Source: Saccharum officinarum (Eukaryota; Streptophyta; Magnoliopsida; Poales; Poaceae). Taken from it: a stretch of 64,000 nucleotides of DNA. Positions 1 through 10,297 of this stretch are shown one piece after another. The stretch is from assembly GCA_020631735.1 (NCBI GenBank), contig CM036160.1, positions 3,518,407-3,582,406 of the forward strand, read 5' to 3'. The notes below the pieces were generated by a model. That model was given only the letters and a program-made list of their open reading frames with translations. It was not told the DNA's origin and ran no database searches. Each line of letters begins with the position of its first letter. The first letter of the stretch is position 1. Both the position numbers and the translations under genes were made by a program.

Positions 1-208
1 GATAAACTCAAAAGAGAAAGAATTCTCGCTAATCTCTTCCCGAAGTAATGAGCTTCCCTGCTCTGTGAGAGTGCTAGCTGATGCCCAATGACAGTGGCCA
101 CTTCTAGATGTTGCAGATGGTGCAGGGTGTGCACTCTGGCTGTGTACAAGAAGCAATTAAGACAAGCTCCGACTGCAAGGACAAATTGAGTCGAAGTGAA
201 GAAACAGG

Positions 209-214
209 TTTATT
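209..214 (-). promoter_or_regulatory. possible poly(A) signal AATAAA
   Basis: The minus strand reads AATAAA here, about 115 bases downstream of the stop of the small candidate gene at 329-574. This is a plausible polyadenylation signal, but a six-base match is weak evidence alone. Confidence 0.3.
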
Positions 215-328
215 AGGTGAAAGTAGACATCAAGGCTCAGGAGCCTAAGTCAAGAGTTTTCCAATCAATTGCTTACTTGACAACGTTGTTCCCAGCTGCC
301 TCGAACACGGAATCTGAATCCGTCGACA

Positions 329-574
329 TCAGTAGATCTGAGTTGTCGTCGGTTGGCGGATCCGTCGGGGAGACGGGGACAAGCTGCAGGACCTGCGCTG
401 CTCAGCTCCACCCGCACGGCCAAAGAGATCAGACCCCGACGGAGACAGCATGCAGGACCTGGGCTGCTTAGCTCCACCCGCATGGCCAAAGAGATAAGAT
501 AAGAACTGACCAAGACCGATGCAAATCCAACTAACGACACGTCTAGCGAGGAAGGCTGCGATTTCTTCCGCCAT
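329..574 (-). CDS. hypothetical small protein, 81 aa (weak candidate)
   Basis: I do not recognise this protein. The ATG at 574 has a good plant context (CC before it, G after it) and opens an 81-residue frame. The first part (about residues 1-30, starting MAEEIAAFL) is partly hydrophobic. Two imperfect copies of a segment of about 21 residues follow, containing FGHAGGAKQPRSC and FGRAGGAEQRRSC. They come from a tandem DNA duplication of about 62 bases (near 385-500). The C-terminus is basic and rich in S, P and R. An AATAAA lies downstream on the same strand. The frame also extends upstream to about 640, so the start is a guess. It could instead be a UTR or a gene fragment carried by a transposon, since a Helitron-like 3' end lies at 2334-2361. 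Confidence 0.3.
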   Translation of the reverse strand: MAEEIAAFLARRVVSWICIGLGQFLSYLFGHAGGAKQPRSCMLSPSGSDLFGRAGGAEQRRSCSLSPSPRRIRQPTTTQIY

Positions 575-639
575 GGAACGGAAGCAGCCAAAGAAGCAGC
601 ATTCCGAAGTCCAAACACAAACAGGACAGACAGCGATCA

Positions 640-2330
640 AGGGGTGAGTTGGGTGCTCGCTCGGGAGGAGTAAGTGCTCTAGAGTCTGGACCAGCAGCGG
701 GAGGGCATGGCGGCGTTGTGCTTGGACGAAGAGGAGGGCGGTGGCGGCGGCGGGAAGGAGCGACCGGCGGCGCCCCTCCGGCGCTGAGGCTTTGCCGGGG
801 CTAAGGCGCTAAGCAGTCCAGGCTAGTGGGCCGAGTCGTCCAAAAGGCCGATCGAAATTTCATACCCAACGGCCTGGTCCAGCCCAATGAAGATGCGCTG
901 ACACACATTTTTGTTCAATTCTGAGATTCTGACCTCACTTCAGCTTGACCAAAGGCCTCGCCCACAGAGCTGGGCAGGTGAAGGGGACGAAGAATTGCTG
1001 CTTTGTTGATTTTGGGGAAGAGAGAGACACAGAGAGAGACAGAAAGAGAGAGCTGCTACTTTGGTCCTCCTCCCTGTGAATCTGATCTTGAACTCAAGAG
1101 CATCGTTGTGCGCAGTGCTAGCAAGAAAAGATGGACTATGGAGGAATGGTTTGGAAGCTCAAGATGATAATGACAAGGGTAGTGTTGTCTGTTGTGTGCA
1201 GCAGTGCAGTGGATCGATAAAGCATGGAGTTTGGCACGGCCTTTCTCGTGCTGCTGTGACGACCTGATGGAACATGGGCCCCACACACGGAGCCTTTCAC
1301 TCGTTTGCCTCGCAAGGAGCAAGGCCAACAGCGGCACGGGCAGGGCGGCCTGCGAGCAGCACGTAGCAACAGAGAGCGTGTGTACCTTTATTCATTATGT
1401 TAAGAGAGTTAACATTCAGTAAAAGTTGGACGAGCTAACATGCACGGCCTAAAAAACTCAACACAGCTCGAGTTATTTTATTCTGAGGTAGGACACAAGA
1501 CTAATTTGAACGAGGTCTCCGTGAAAAAATCTAATTGTTCAAAGTTCATAAGCTTCTAGCTAATTTAGGCATCAAATTTAAATTAGTAAATGCCAACCAA
1601 AATAATTTGGAAATAATTTGGGGAAGATATTGGTGTTCTATTTTACTAACATGCACAATTAAAACAATTTCAAAATTGAATTTATTTCATTGCAAACTAG
1701 GTCAATCAGTGATCGAGCCAAAGTGGCTGAAGTTTTTTTTTTACCAAGAATCAGATATTTCAAAGGTTTTAGCCACCGTTTAAATGGCCCAGCCGGAAGT
1801 GACAAAAAATAATGAATGGAGGAGACTGGAAGAGAAAAACTTAAATAAGCATGTAGCACAATTTGAAGGTAAATCATGACTTATACTCCTCAATTGGGTT
1901 CTAAAGTATAGCTTCGTCACATCTAAATTTAGTATGCAATAAATATATCTGCCAAATGTAATTTTCAAAATTCATATAATTGTGAAGAGTTAAATGTACT
2001 CGTTGTATTGATATGCCAATAAAACTTTATCTAGTTTGGTCAGCCATGGACAGAGGACAAGACCAATAAAACTGTTGTTCCACTCTACCTAAGTCCATTT
2101 ATGCCAAAAAAATTCTTACCCTAAGATGGCAGTACAAAAACACCCTATTCCACCTCCCTTTACTTAATTAATATGGAAAGTTTTATCATGCCCCTGCAAA
2201 GCCCAGAGTATATGATAGTCCCATATTTATATTAGATCATTGATCAAGTAAGAAAATTGATGTTTTCACATGATTTTATTTGTACACAACACAAGGACCA
2301 TCTATAATACAACGGGCACGTCCACTGGCC
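640..2330. other. intergenic DNA, no recognised gene
   Basis: GC-rich to about 1400, then AT-rich. A 26-codon frame with a glycine run at 707-787 (plus strand, starting MAALCLDEEE) could be a first-exon fragment, but nothing continues it. A GA-rich stretch lies near 1018-1055. I see no protein domain, RNA gene or transposon end here apart from the Helitron-like terminus that follows. Confidence 0.6.
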
Positions 2331-2333
2331 ATA

Positions 2334-2361
2334 CGCGGCAACACCGCGATCTCTTTTCTAG
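2334..2361 (+). mobile_element. candidate Helitron 3' terminus
   Basis: A perfect 5-bp stem (CGCGG, loop CAACA, CCGCG; 2334-2348) is followed after 9 bases by CTAG (2358-2361) and then T. This is the canonical Helitron 3' end: a short GC-rich hairpin, about 10 bases, CTRR, with insertion before a T. The matching 5' TC end was not identified. If real, the element would extend to the left and could contain the gene-like pieces at 1-1400. Confidence 0.35.
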
Positions 2362-2554
2362 TGGTTACTAATAAAGAGACAACTTCAAGAAAAGAAAGGA
2401 CATAATCTGTTCTGAAGAGGACATGTATGAGCGCTCTAGTATGTGTCAAATCATCAATTTGTCATGATACAAAGTGTGGCAACACGCACACCCAAAGAAT
2501 ATGAAAAATAAACACCACTGGTATAGCGGCAAGCACCAACGTATCTTCTCTACT

Positions 2555-2697
2555 ACAAAAATATATTTCATAATTAATTTTATATTATTTATTTGTATCA
2601 TAAATGTTAGTATTTTTATACATAATTTTGGTCAAACCTGAAATGGATTAACTCCTCGAAAAATGAGAACTGCATCTTTTTTTGTGGATAGATGGAG
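2555..2697 (-). mobile_element. Stowaway (Tc1/Mariner) MITE remnant
   Basis: The right end (GATGGAG followed by TA, 2691-2699) and the interior (ATAAATGTTAGTATTTTTAT, GGTCAAACCT, AACTCCTCGAAAAA) follow the grass Stowaway pattern. The left terminal inverted repeat is missing or too diverged to place, so the left coordinate is approximate. Confidence 0.55.
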
Positions 2698-2775
2698 TAA
2701 TAAATACTATCTCCTAGCATAAAAGCATATCGTGTCACACAAGATTTATGTTTATCGAAAGAGAGATGCACTACG

Positions 2776-5700
2776 TGTAACACCCCAGGTGTTTATCACC
2801 CATTTAAGTAATGGGTTTGAGCTCAAACATGATAGATCAAGTGGAGATGAAGATGTCAAGGTCAACCTATAGAGATGAGCCTAACCTAAAGTTGAATGTT
2901 GCACCATTGCTTTACATATAGGCCCCTTTTCAAGATATATACTTGGGTGGTGGTATTGCAATATCTTCATGTGTCTCACCTTAGTACCTATCTATATTGA
3001 TCACTAAAAAAGTTTCATGAAGTTTGGAATCAAAAAGTCACATGAAATGATAAGTTATATCCTGGTTGGAATGGTTTTACTAAGTGCTTGAATCGCACCA
3101 TTAAGTGAATGGAATTATAGATCATCAACCAAACCTTGCAACCTTACCCAAATGACTCTAGATGAACTCTACAACAAAAGTCATAAAGGGTTCATGTTGA
3201 GCAAATGTCAAGAAAATGCTTCCATAGATCAAAAAGGATAAATTAAGATTTATCAGGATGCTACTTTGACTTAGGGTGAACTGTGGCTTAGAGTGTTTAC
3301 GTGGCAGTGAAACCTAAATAAAAGTTGTAGTTCATCTTATGTACAACAAACTTTGTTTAATAGTCGAGAGCTAGTTTAGTCTCTAACCGAGTTTAACAAG
3401 GCCTCCAAAAGTGAATGCAGTGTTGTCCTTGGAGCTGAAAATTTGGCTAAGTCCTTAATGCACTGAAACTGAATTTTCAGTTTCGAGGTACCCCACTTCG
3501 GGGATTTATATCTCGCGAACCATTTGAAAATTTACCATGAGCCTTTAAGCAATGTTGTTGTCCTCACATAGATCTACATCATGGTAGAATTGGTTCAATG
3601 TATTGTCAATCACTTTAAGAGTTAGATGGGGGAGAAGAATGCACTTTCAGTCGGCCTTCAATGGGACTGCAGATTTCGGTTTTGAGGTACCCTCCTTTAG
3701 AGCTCGATATCTTCTAATCTGGGCAGATTTAGCTCTTGATTATTAAAGAAATATTGTTCGTCTCGCAAAGCTCTACAACTTTGCCTCTTGCACCAAAATC
3801 AATGGACAACCGGATTAGGAGATAATGGAGGATGAAAATGCTGTTTTCAGTCAAACTTTTGCGGTGGTATTAGTCTTGACATTTTGAACCTGATGGAGAG
3901 TATCGTGGCCGACCGGTTCTTGAGGCCGCTCGACGCGTGGTGCCTCGGCTCACCGCATGTGCGCCACCTCGCCTTGCTCTGCTCGTTTTGGGACAGCCGA
4001 ACACCACTCCATTCTCTCCTGCTCGTCCATTTCTCTCGTTTCCATACCCTTCTCTCTCGCTCTCGTGGTCTCGCCATGGTGGCCAAGCAGCAGCGCTGCT
4101 GTTGCTCCTCCACCACCACTGGCCCTCGAGTCCTCCTGCGGCCACGCCCAACAGCAGGCGGGCCACAGCGCCCCTCCATGTCGCCACCACCGGCCAGCAG
4201 CCGCCCCGAGCACGACGTGCCTCCGTTCACGCTGCTGCGAAGCCATCACGGTAGACCCTACTGCACGTGGTCGGGCCACCTTGGACTGTGTCCGGCCAAG
4301 CCTAGGCCACCATCGGGTGCGCGTGGATGCCTAGATGCTTCCCCGCCCCTTCCCCGCTGCCGACGCGCCTCCTCCGGCGAGCTCCCTCGCCTCACCTGCT
4401 CTGATTTCCGACCAAGGGCTTCGCACATGAATTCAACTAAAGGGAGGGACCTAACTGCAATGTCATAGACTCATATGAATAGTGCCGTAAGGACTGATTT
4501 GTGGTAGTTTTTGCTGATTTTTGAAAATTCATAGTAAATCATAGAAAATTCGTAAAATAGCAAATGAGGACTTTTTGGAATCCTTGTGAAATTATCTATG
4601 CATTAGATTTATAACATGTCATGTTTTAGTTTAATATTTTAGCTGTAAAATTATATTTATGCAACTAGGTTTTCAATGCTAGTCATATTTGTCATTTTCA
4701 TAACTGCAAATTTAGAGCTCTAAATGAAGTAAAATTTTTGTGGCATGTTACTAATGTCATGTTTGATGTGGGGTAATAATTTCATGAATTTTAGTTGCTA
4801 TATGAGTGAGTTATTAGTGTATCTTGATCTCACATGATTTATTGCAATATCCATTTGTCTTTTTCATAGAGGTTGATATATATCTCCAAATGGCTTGAAA
4901 TTTGGACAATAGACTATTGCGAGCATATGTAGGCCACTGTAATTTTGTTAGAATTTATTGTGAACTTTTGGTAGGTGTTCATAATTCCACCTAATTATAT
5001 AAATAAATTAAGAAAATGCATTAAAAGAATTTATTTAGGAATAGACACTATGTTTTCTGGTGTTCATTAGTCATTTGTGACATGTTGGTGAAGTTGGTTT
5101 TGTCCAATTATATGTTTGCAACATAAGTTAATAATTATTTATTGCAAACGAGGTTTCTGGACAGATCTGAGAACTGGGCAATGTTCTTCATGATAATGTG
5201 CTTTGTTGTGAAACTTATTTATACAAAAGTTGTAGATAATTTATGTATCTAGCTGCTGTTAAAATTTGGTGGCATTTGGTCATGTGGTTTAGGAGTTATA
5301 GCTGTTTAAAGTTGGGGTACAGAATTGCTTGCTCTCTGTCTTGTTAGATCAGTTGCTGTGTTTATGTAAATTTGACATGTTAAACTTTGGAATCATGCTG
5401 TGATGATTATAAATGAAATATAGATAATTTTATAAGCTTTCCATAATGTCTTCTTGCAAGTCATTTGGAGTTGTAGATCTCCAGTTATGATTGATTTACT
5501 GATCTACTGTATGGATGTCCAGAAAGTGATAGATTTTAGTTGTAGTGCTTTGATTAACTTTGCCATGCTAGTGTGTTGAATTGTGACTCATACCTTTGAA
5601 AGTACTTGGGTTGGTACCCTAGGATCTTATAAGACTTGTGTCTTGATTGATGTGCTTTATAATCTTCTATGTTATGCCCTAATAAGGATTTAGTTAATTA

Positions 5701-7500
5701 GCTCTAGGTATTTATGCGAACTTTGGTATGCTTGTTTGATTACTTTGTTTATTTCACTTCTATGCATTCATACATATGCATTATTGCACCTCATTTAGGT
5801 ACGTTAGCTGAAACACGCGAAGGACCTGATGTGGAGCCAAACCCGAAGATGGAGTTGGTGGATCCATTCTGAAGATAGAAGGACCGAACAAGTGTTAGAC
5901 GGAGAGAATGCTCTCCAAGCGAGTATCATCTGACAACTACTGACTTGTGTCGGATCTCAGGCAAGCCCCGGAGCATTATAAGCCTCCTATCTTCAAAGCA
6001 ATTAATTATATATATATATATATATTATAAGTATTGTTGCATTAAGTGGTAGGAGTTGGTTGGAAACTCTTGCTGCATTATATCATTCCTTGTCCAGATA
6101 TATGAATCCTTGAATCCTACATAGACTAGGATCGAGTAGATGCTTAGCCCTGCTTTAAGCGGTAGAAGTCAGGTGATTTCCTGTCACCTACGAGATGTAG
6201 GGATATTCATATATGGCACGGTTGGCTATATTGCTATCGTGGAATGGAACCATGTGATAATAAAATGAAATGAGACCGGGCGGGATGACGATAGTGAAGC
6301 AACAAGGCATGGAGGTCTTGGGTGTGGATCTATCCCCGTCTGAGTCGTTTAAGGACCGATTCGCTGTACGTCCTTGAGTCATGTTGAACGCAGTCTAACA
6401 CTTAGTTGGCCGGATAAGTCGTTCCGACCGCGAAGTCGAGTAGTATGGTTCAGGCCGGGAATCGAATGGTAGGTTGCATCTTGGAGGAGAGAAAGGATGT
6501 GCTTGGGGACATTGGCGTGAGACCAAGGGGGGGTTAGAGTCCCTATCACCTGGCAGAGTGTTGCCCTTGGGGACACGACATCATTCGGACCCGCGATTCC
6601 TGAACTGTACGAAAGGTGACCTGAGCAGCCCTCGCCAGGCGTGACTCGGTGAGTGTTAGAAATACCCCTCCAGCTGGATAGGAATTCGATTCGAATCGCC
6701 GTCGCTCCCGGTTAGTGAGCACTTGACTTGAGCAGCGGCAACGTAGATTCCATTAAATTGAACGGATGGTTAATTGGATAACGATGGAAAGGTTGCCTCA
6801 ATTTATACCTGCTATGGTTAATATTGTTTGCTCCTAATAAAGTGAGTGCTCTAGTACAGGTTCTAATATAGATGACAGGTTAATAATAATTAACTTGATG
6901 CTTAAGCATTAATGATTACTTATTCATAATAAGCTTTTATGCAAAATATTGTCAAGCTAGCCCACTTTATATCAGCCTTGCATGATCTTTGGTGTCACTT
7001 TATTTCTGGTTTTTGACGGGTAAGTCTAGCTGAGTACATTGTCGTACTCAGGGTTTTATCCCCACTTGTTACAGGTTGTGAAGTATCTTGGCGACTGCAA
7101 GAGTAGGTTGGCTCCTGCCGTAGAGGCGGAGTGTGATCACGGGCATGATCCTTCTGAGTTATCTTCTCTCTAATGCTTTTGTTGGAAGTCGACCTTGGTA
7201 CTGGCATGTATTTGAAATAAGATTAATATTAGTTTCAAATTACTTTGCTTCCGCTACTTTTCAAATCAAGTTGTAATAACTATGTTGAACTCCGATGTAT
7301 ATTCAATTACTTATGAAATGGTTGTAACATATGACTTGTTATGTTGAATCACTACGATCTTGGCTTGTATGTTGGTTGGTTTGAAATCCCTCGTGATTTC
7401 ATTGGACTACCGGAGTTATATGGGCTCAAGTGCGAGAATTTGATCACTTCGGTGATTGTTTTTGTACTTGTGCTCTTATAATTTGGACGGTTCCGTTACA
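2776..7500 (+). mobile_element. 4.7 kb solo LTR-like element, target duplication CTACG
   Basis: The element runs TGTAACACCCC...CCGTTACA with perfect 6-bp terminal inverted repeats (TGTAAC/GTTACA). It is flanked by the direct repeat CTACG (2771-2775 and 7501-7505), the 5-bp duplication of LTR-retrotransposon integrase. I found no internal LTR copy, primer-binding site, polypurine tract or coding domain, so a solo LTR left by LTR-LTR recombination fits best. Length and style (GC-rich leader at 3890-4470, long AT-rich part, hairpin CTGAGTAC/GTACTCAG at 7030-7051) resemble long LTRs of grass chromovirus-type (Tekay-like) gypsy elements; the lineage is tentative. Two diverged copies of a GAGGTACCCC-type stretch lie about 200 bases apart near 3480 and 3680. 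The orientation is inferred from the position of the hairpin near the 3' end. Confidence 0.75.
7030..7051 (+). repeat. hairpin in the 3' part of the solo LTR
   Basis: CTGAGTAC (7030-7037) and GTACTCAG (7044-7051) are a perfect 8-bp inverted repeat with a 6-base loop, followed by GGGTTTT. By analogy with related long LTRs it may lie near the R region or RNA 3' end. The role is inferred. Confidence 0.5.
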
Positions 7501-7656
7501 CTACGCGTCATCATATTAAAAAAGATGTGTCTAAGAACACTCATACAAGCACATTAGGGCACAAAGTATATCGTTTGATACAAGATCTTATCGGAACTAA
7601 AGAAACAAGGAATACCACTAACTTTTGAGTTATTTAGTTTGAAAACATAAAAGTTA

Positions 7657-7899
7657 CTCCTTCCATCCCAAAATAGATGGTCTTATGGTCTCAACACGGG
7701 ATTTAAGGAAGAGTGAAAATGTGTTGTGCACAAAAAAACAAGAAGAAAAGATATAGAGAGGGAGGTAGAGATGGAGATGTATTAGAAAAAGAGAAAGGTG
7801 TATCGGAAAAAGAGAAATGCATATTGAAAAGTGTGAAGGTCAAGTATTTTGGGATAAAATTTGAATCCCATAAATCATCTATTTTAGGACGAAAGGGAG
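7657..7899. mobile_element. Stowaway MITE (243 bp)
   Basis: The left end CTCCTTCCATCCCAAAATAG and the right end CTATTTTAGGACGAAAGGGAG are imperfect terminal inverted repeats of the Stowaway type. TA precedes the left end (7655-7656); the right flanking TA is mutated to GA. The interior is purine-rich and non-coding. A 69-residue frame inside it is fortuitous. Confidence 0.75.
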
Positions 7900-8284
7900 G
7901 ATTTGTCTATTTATTATATTGAGAACTAACACTTACAAAATATCATAAGTCTAAAAAGTTTTAGGAAAATATTCTAGAAATTTGTGGTTAAATATATGCA
8001 TCAGAAGTCAATGAAAGTCAAAGCACACGAGTACTTTTGATTGGAGCCAGTACTTAATAAGAAACAAGTAGCCAATGGTCTTGATACATGGAGGATTGTA
8101 TGTTTTGCTTTGTTTCTATTTATTTTTTGGTTTCTAGACATTCAAAATTTTGCACAATGACAATGTTTTCTTTCAATGATTGAACATGTGCTTGGGTCTA
8201 TATATGGTCCAATTATCGAATTATCATTAAATACAAAAGTTGTAGTATTGTAGGCCTGCTTCTCTGGACCTACCTGTTAAATTG

Positions 8285-8424
8285 TCCCTTCATTTCAAAT
8301 TTTAACTCATTTTGGCTTTTCTAGGTACACAGATTTTGGTATGCACCTAGATACTGGCTATATTTAGATATATAGTAAAACCACATAAAAAATCAAAACA
8401 GTTTACTATTTAGGACGGAGATAG
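8285..8424. mobile_element. Stowaway MITE (about 140 bp)
   Basis: The layout matches the common grass Stowaway: CCCTTCATTTCAAATTTTAA at the left, then ACTCATTTTGGCTTTTCTAG, TATATTTAGATATATAG, and a right end TATTTAGGACGGAGATAG. Both ends have drifted, so limits are good to a few bases. Confidence 0.65.
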
Positions 8425-8664
8425 CATTTGTCTATGATCTTAAATTTGCTGAGTACATGTTTATATTTTCTAACAAGAATGCTGGACCCAAATGGAAATC
8501 CTCTAAAAATTTCATAGACTAAAAGTTCCAAAAGGTTCTTTGAGAGCCTGATCTCGGAATTTGAGCAGCAAAAGGTTCTTTGAATGCTCGATCTCAGAAT
8601 TAGAGCTAAAAACTCTAGACATGTCAAATGAGGTCATGTCCACGTTCTCATAACCAAAAAGAGA

Positions 8665-10244
8665 TGAAAGCATCTAGGACCCTAGTTGGGTTTTGGTGAT
8701 TAATGACGATACGCGATTACTATGACTAACGTGTGTTTTGCAGAGGCAATTTGAGTTAGGTCATGGTAATGGATTGATTGGGCAATCATGGTTTTCATTC
8801 CCCTATCGATGGAAATCATTTCGGTTTTCAACGGATGGACGACAAGGTTAAGTACGGACTAGTTCTAGGTGTTGTTTGGCATTGGAGAGACACTTAGAGT
8901 AGTTTAGAACTTTGTTTTTCCTTTGGCCGTAAGGGGGGTATGGACTAGTAGCTTGACCTAGGTGAGTCTAATGGTTTATGTGTGGTGCACACTTGTCAAA
9001 CTTAGCACTAGGTAGCTCAGGAATAGCCCTAAGATCGATAGGAGTCAACTTCATTCACAAAGGATTTCGAATTAGAGGTGAATGGAGGGTCAAATGACTG
9101 ACCGGACGCTGGTTTAGTTGTGACCGAACGCAGCTAGACGAGCCCGATCAGTTCATTTGATCGGCAGCAGAAGCCAAAGAGCGACCAGACGTTGGACACC
9201 AGTGCACACCGGATGCGACGCTAGAGGTATCTGTAGCAGTGTGGACTTGCTATTGACCATGGACTGGACGCTGATCAGGTAAGTGACCGGACTCTGGGGA
9301 GCCAGCGTCCGGTCAACATCCGTAAGGTTCTAGAGAGGGAAATTGCTGACCGGACGCGTCCGGTGGGTGCTGACTGGATGCAGGCCAAAGTCCGGTCAGA
9401 CCAAACATCTCTATCTAACACGCTGACATGTTCCACTGACCGGCGCGTCCGGTCACCTTGATCCGCACGTCCGTTTAGCCTGAACATTTGCTGAGTTGGA
9501 CCCCAACTGTTATGTTTTGAATGGGGGGTATAAATACGTATCCTACTCGTCCACTTGAGGTCTCTTGCCCATTTGTTCAGCTGAGAAACACCTTTGGAGT
9601 GCAAAGTTGAGCAAGAGCCTAGTGAGGTGATTGAGATTTGATAATCCAAGATTAAGTACATCATTAGTGCATAGGGAGTAGCAAGTGTGCATCCACCTTT
9701 CTCATTAGGCTTGTCTTGGTCAAGTGAGAGTTTGTGCTTGTTACTCTTGGTGATCGCCATCACCTAGACGGCATGGTGGTGATTGGAAGCTTGGTGATCA
9801 TCCAGCGGAGCTTGTGGATGACCCAAGTCATGTTGTGAGCAGTTGTGGGTGATTCACCATGATGGAGTGTCAAAGAATCAGTCCGTAGAGAGCACTTGAT
9901 CCTTGCGTGGATCAAGGGGGAGCTACACCCTTGCGTGGGTGCTCCAACGAGGACTAGTGGGGAGTGGCGACTCTCTGATACCTTAGAAAAACATCACCGT
10001 GTTCCTTTTCTTCTCTTTACTTTGAGCATTTATATTTGAGCAATTCATTTCATGTCTTTACATTCCTAGAATTGCCATGCTAGAGTAGAATTGGAACCTA
10101 GGGTGCAAAACTATTGTGCGGTAGAACAATAGGAACACTTCTAGGCACCAGAGGGTGAAATGGGCTAAGTATATGGCTTAATTATTGCAAGAAATTTAGA
10201 ATTAGCCCAATTCATCCTCCCTCTTGGGCATCTTGATCCTTTCA
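8665..10244 (+). repeat. SIRE-A 5' LTR
   Basis: Starts TGAAAGC, ends CTTTCA and pairs with 37094-38676. The U3-like part (about 9095-9480) is packed with variants of TGACCGGACGC and its complement GCGTCCGGTCA. In the first 255 bases I count about 16 substitutions against the 3' LTR, and a higher density, nearly all transitions, in the GC-rich motif zone. This is an old copy. Confidence 0.92.
9529..9536 (+). promoter_or_regulatory. SIRE-A 5' LTR TATA box
   Basis: GGGGGGTATAAATACG in the middle of the LTR is a good TATA box (TATAAATA). It is kept in the 3' LTR at 37963-37970. Transcription of the element would start about 30 bases downstream. Confidence 0.6.
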
Positions 10245-10246
10245 AT

Positions 10247-10258
10247 TGGTATCGGAAC
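10247..10258 (+). promoter_or_regulatory. SIRE-A primer-binding site
   Basis: TGGTATCGGAAC, two bases after the LTR, matches the plant initiator tRNA-Met primer site TGGTATCAGAGC with two differences. Both differences are consistent with later point mutation. Confidence 0.75.
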
Positions 10259-10297
10259 CTCATGTTCCTTAAATTAGGCTTAACCGCCTAGAGCAAG

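Noticed and set aside
1535..1968. Short open frames in the AT-rich stretch 1500-2000
   Set aside because: Short, on both strands, low complexity and without start context or downstream signals.
3884..4468. 194-residue open frame in the first solo LTR
   Set aside because: Several overlapping frames are open on both strands in this GC-rich leader, there is no domain, and it lies inside a transposable element.
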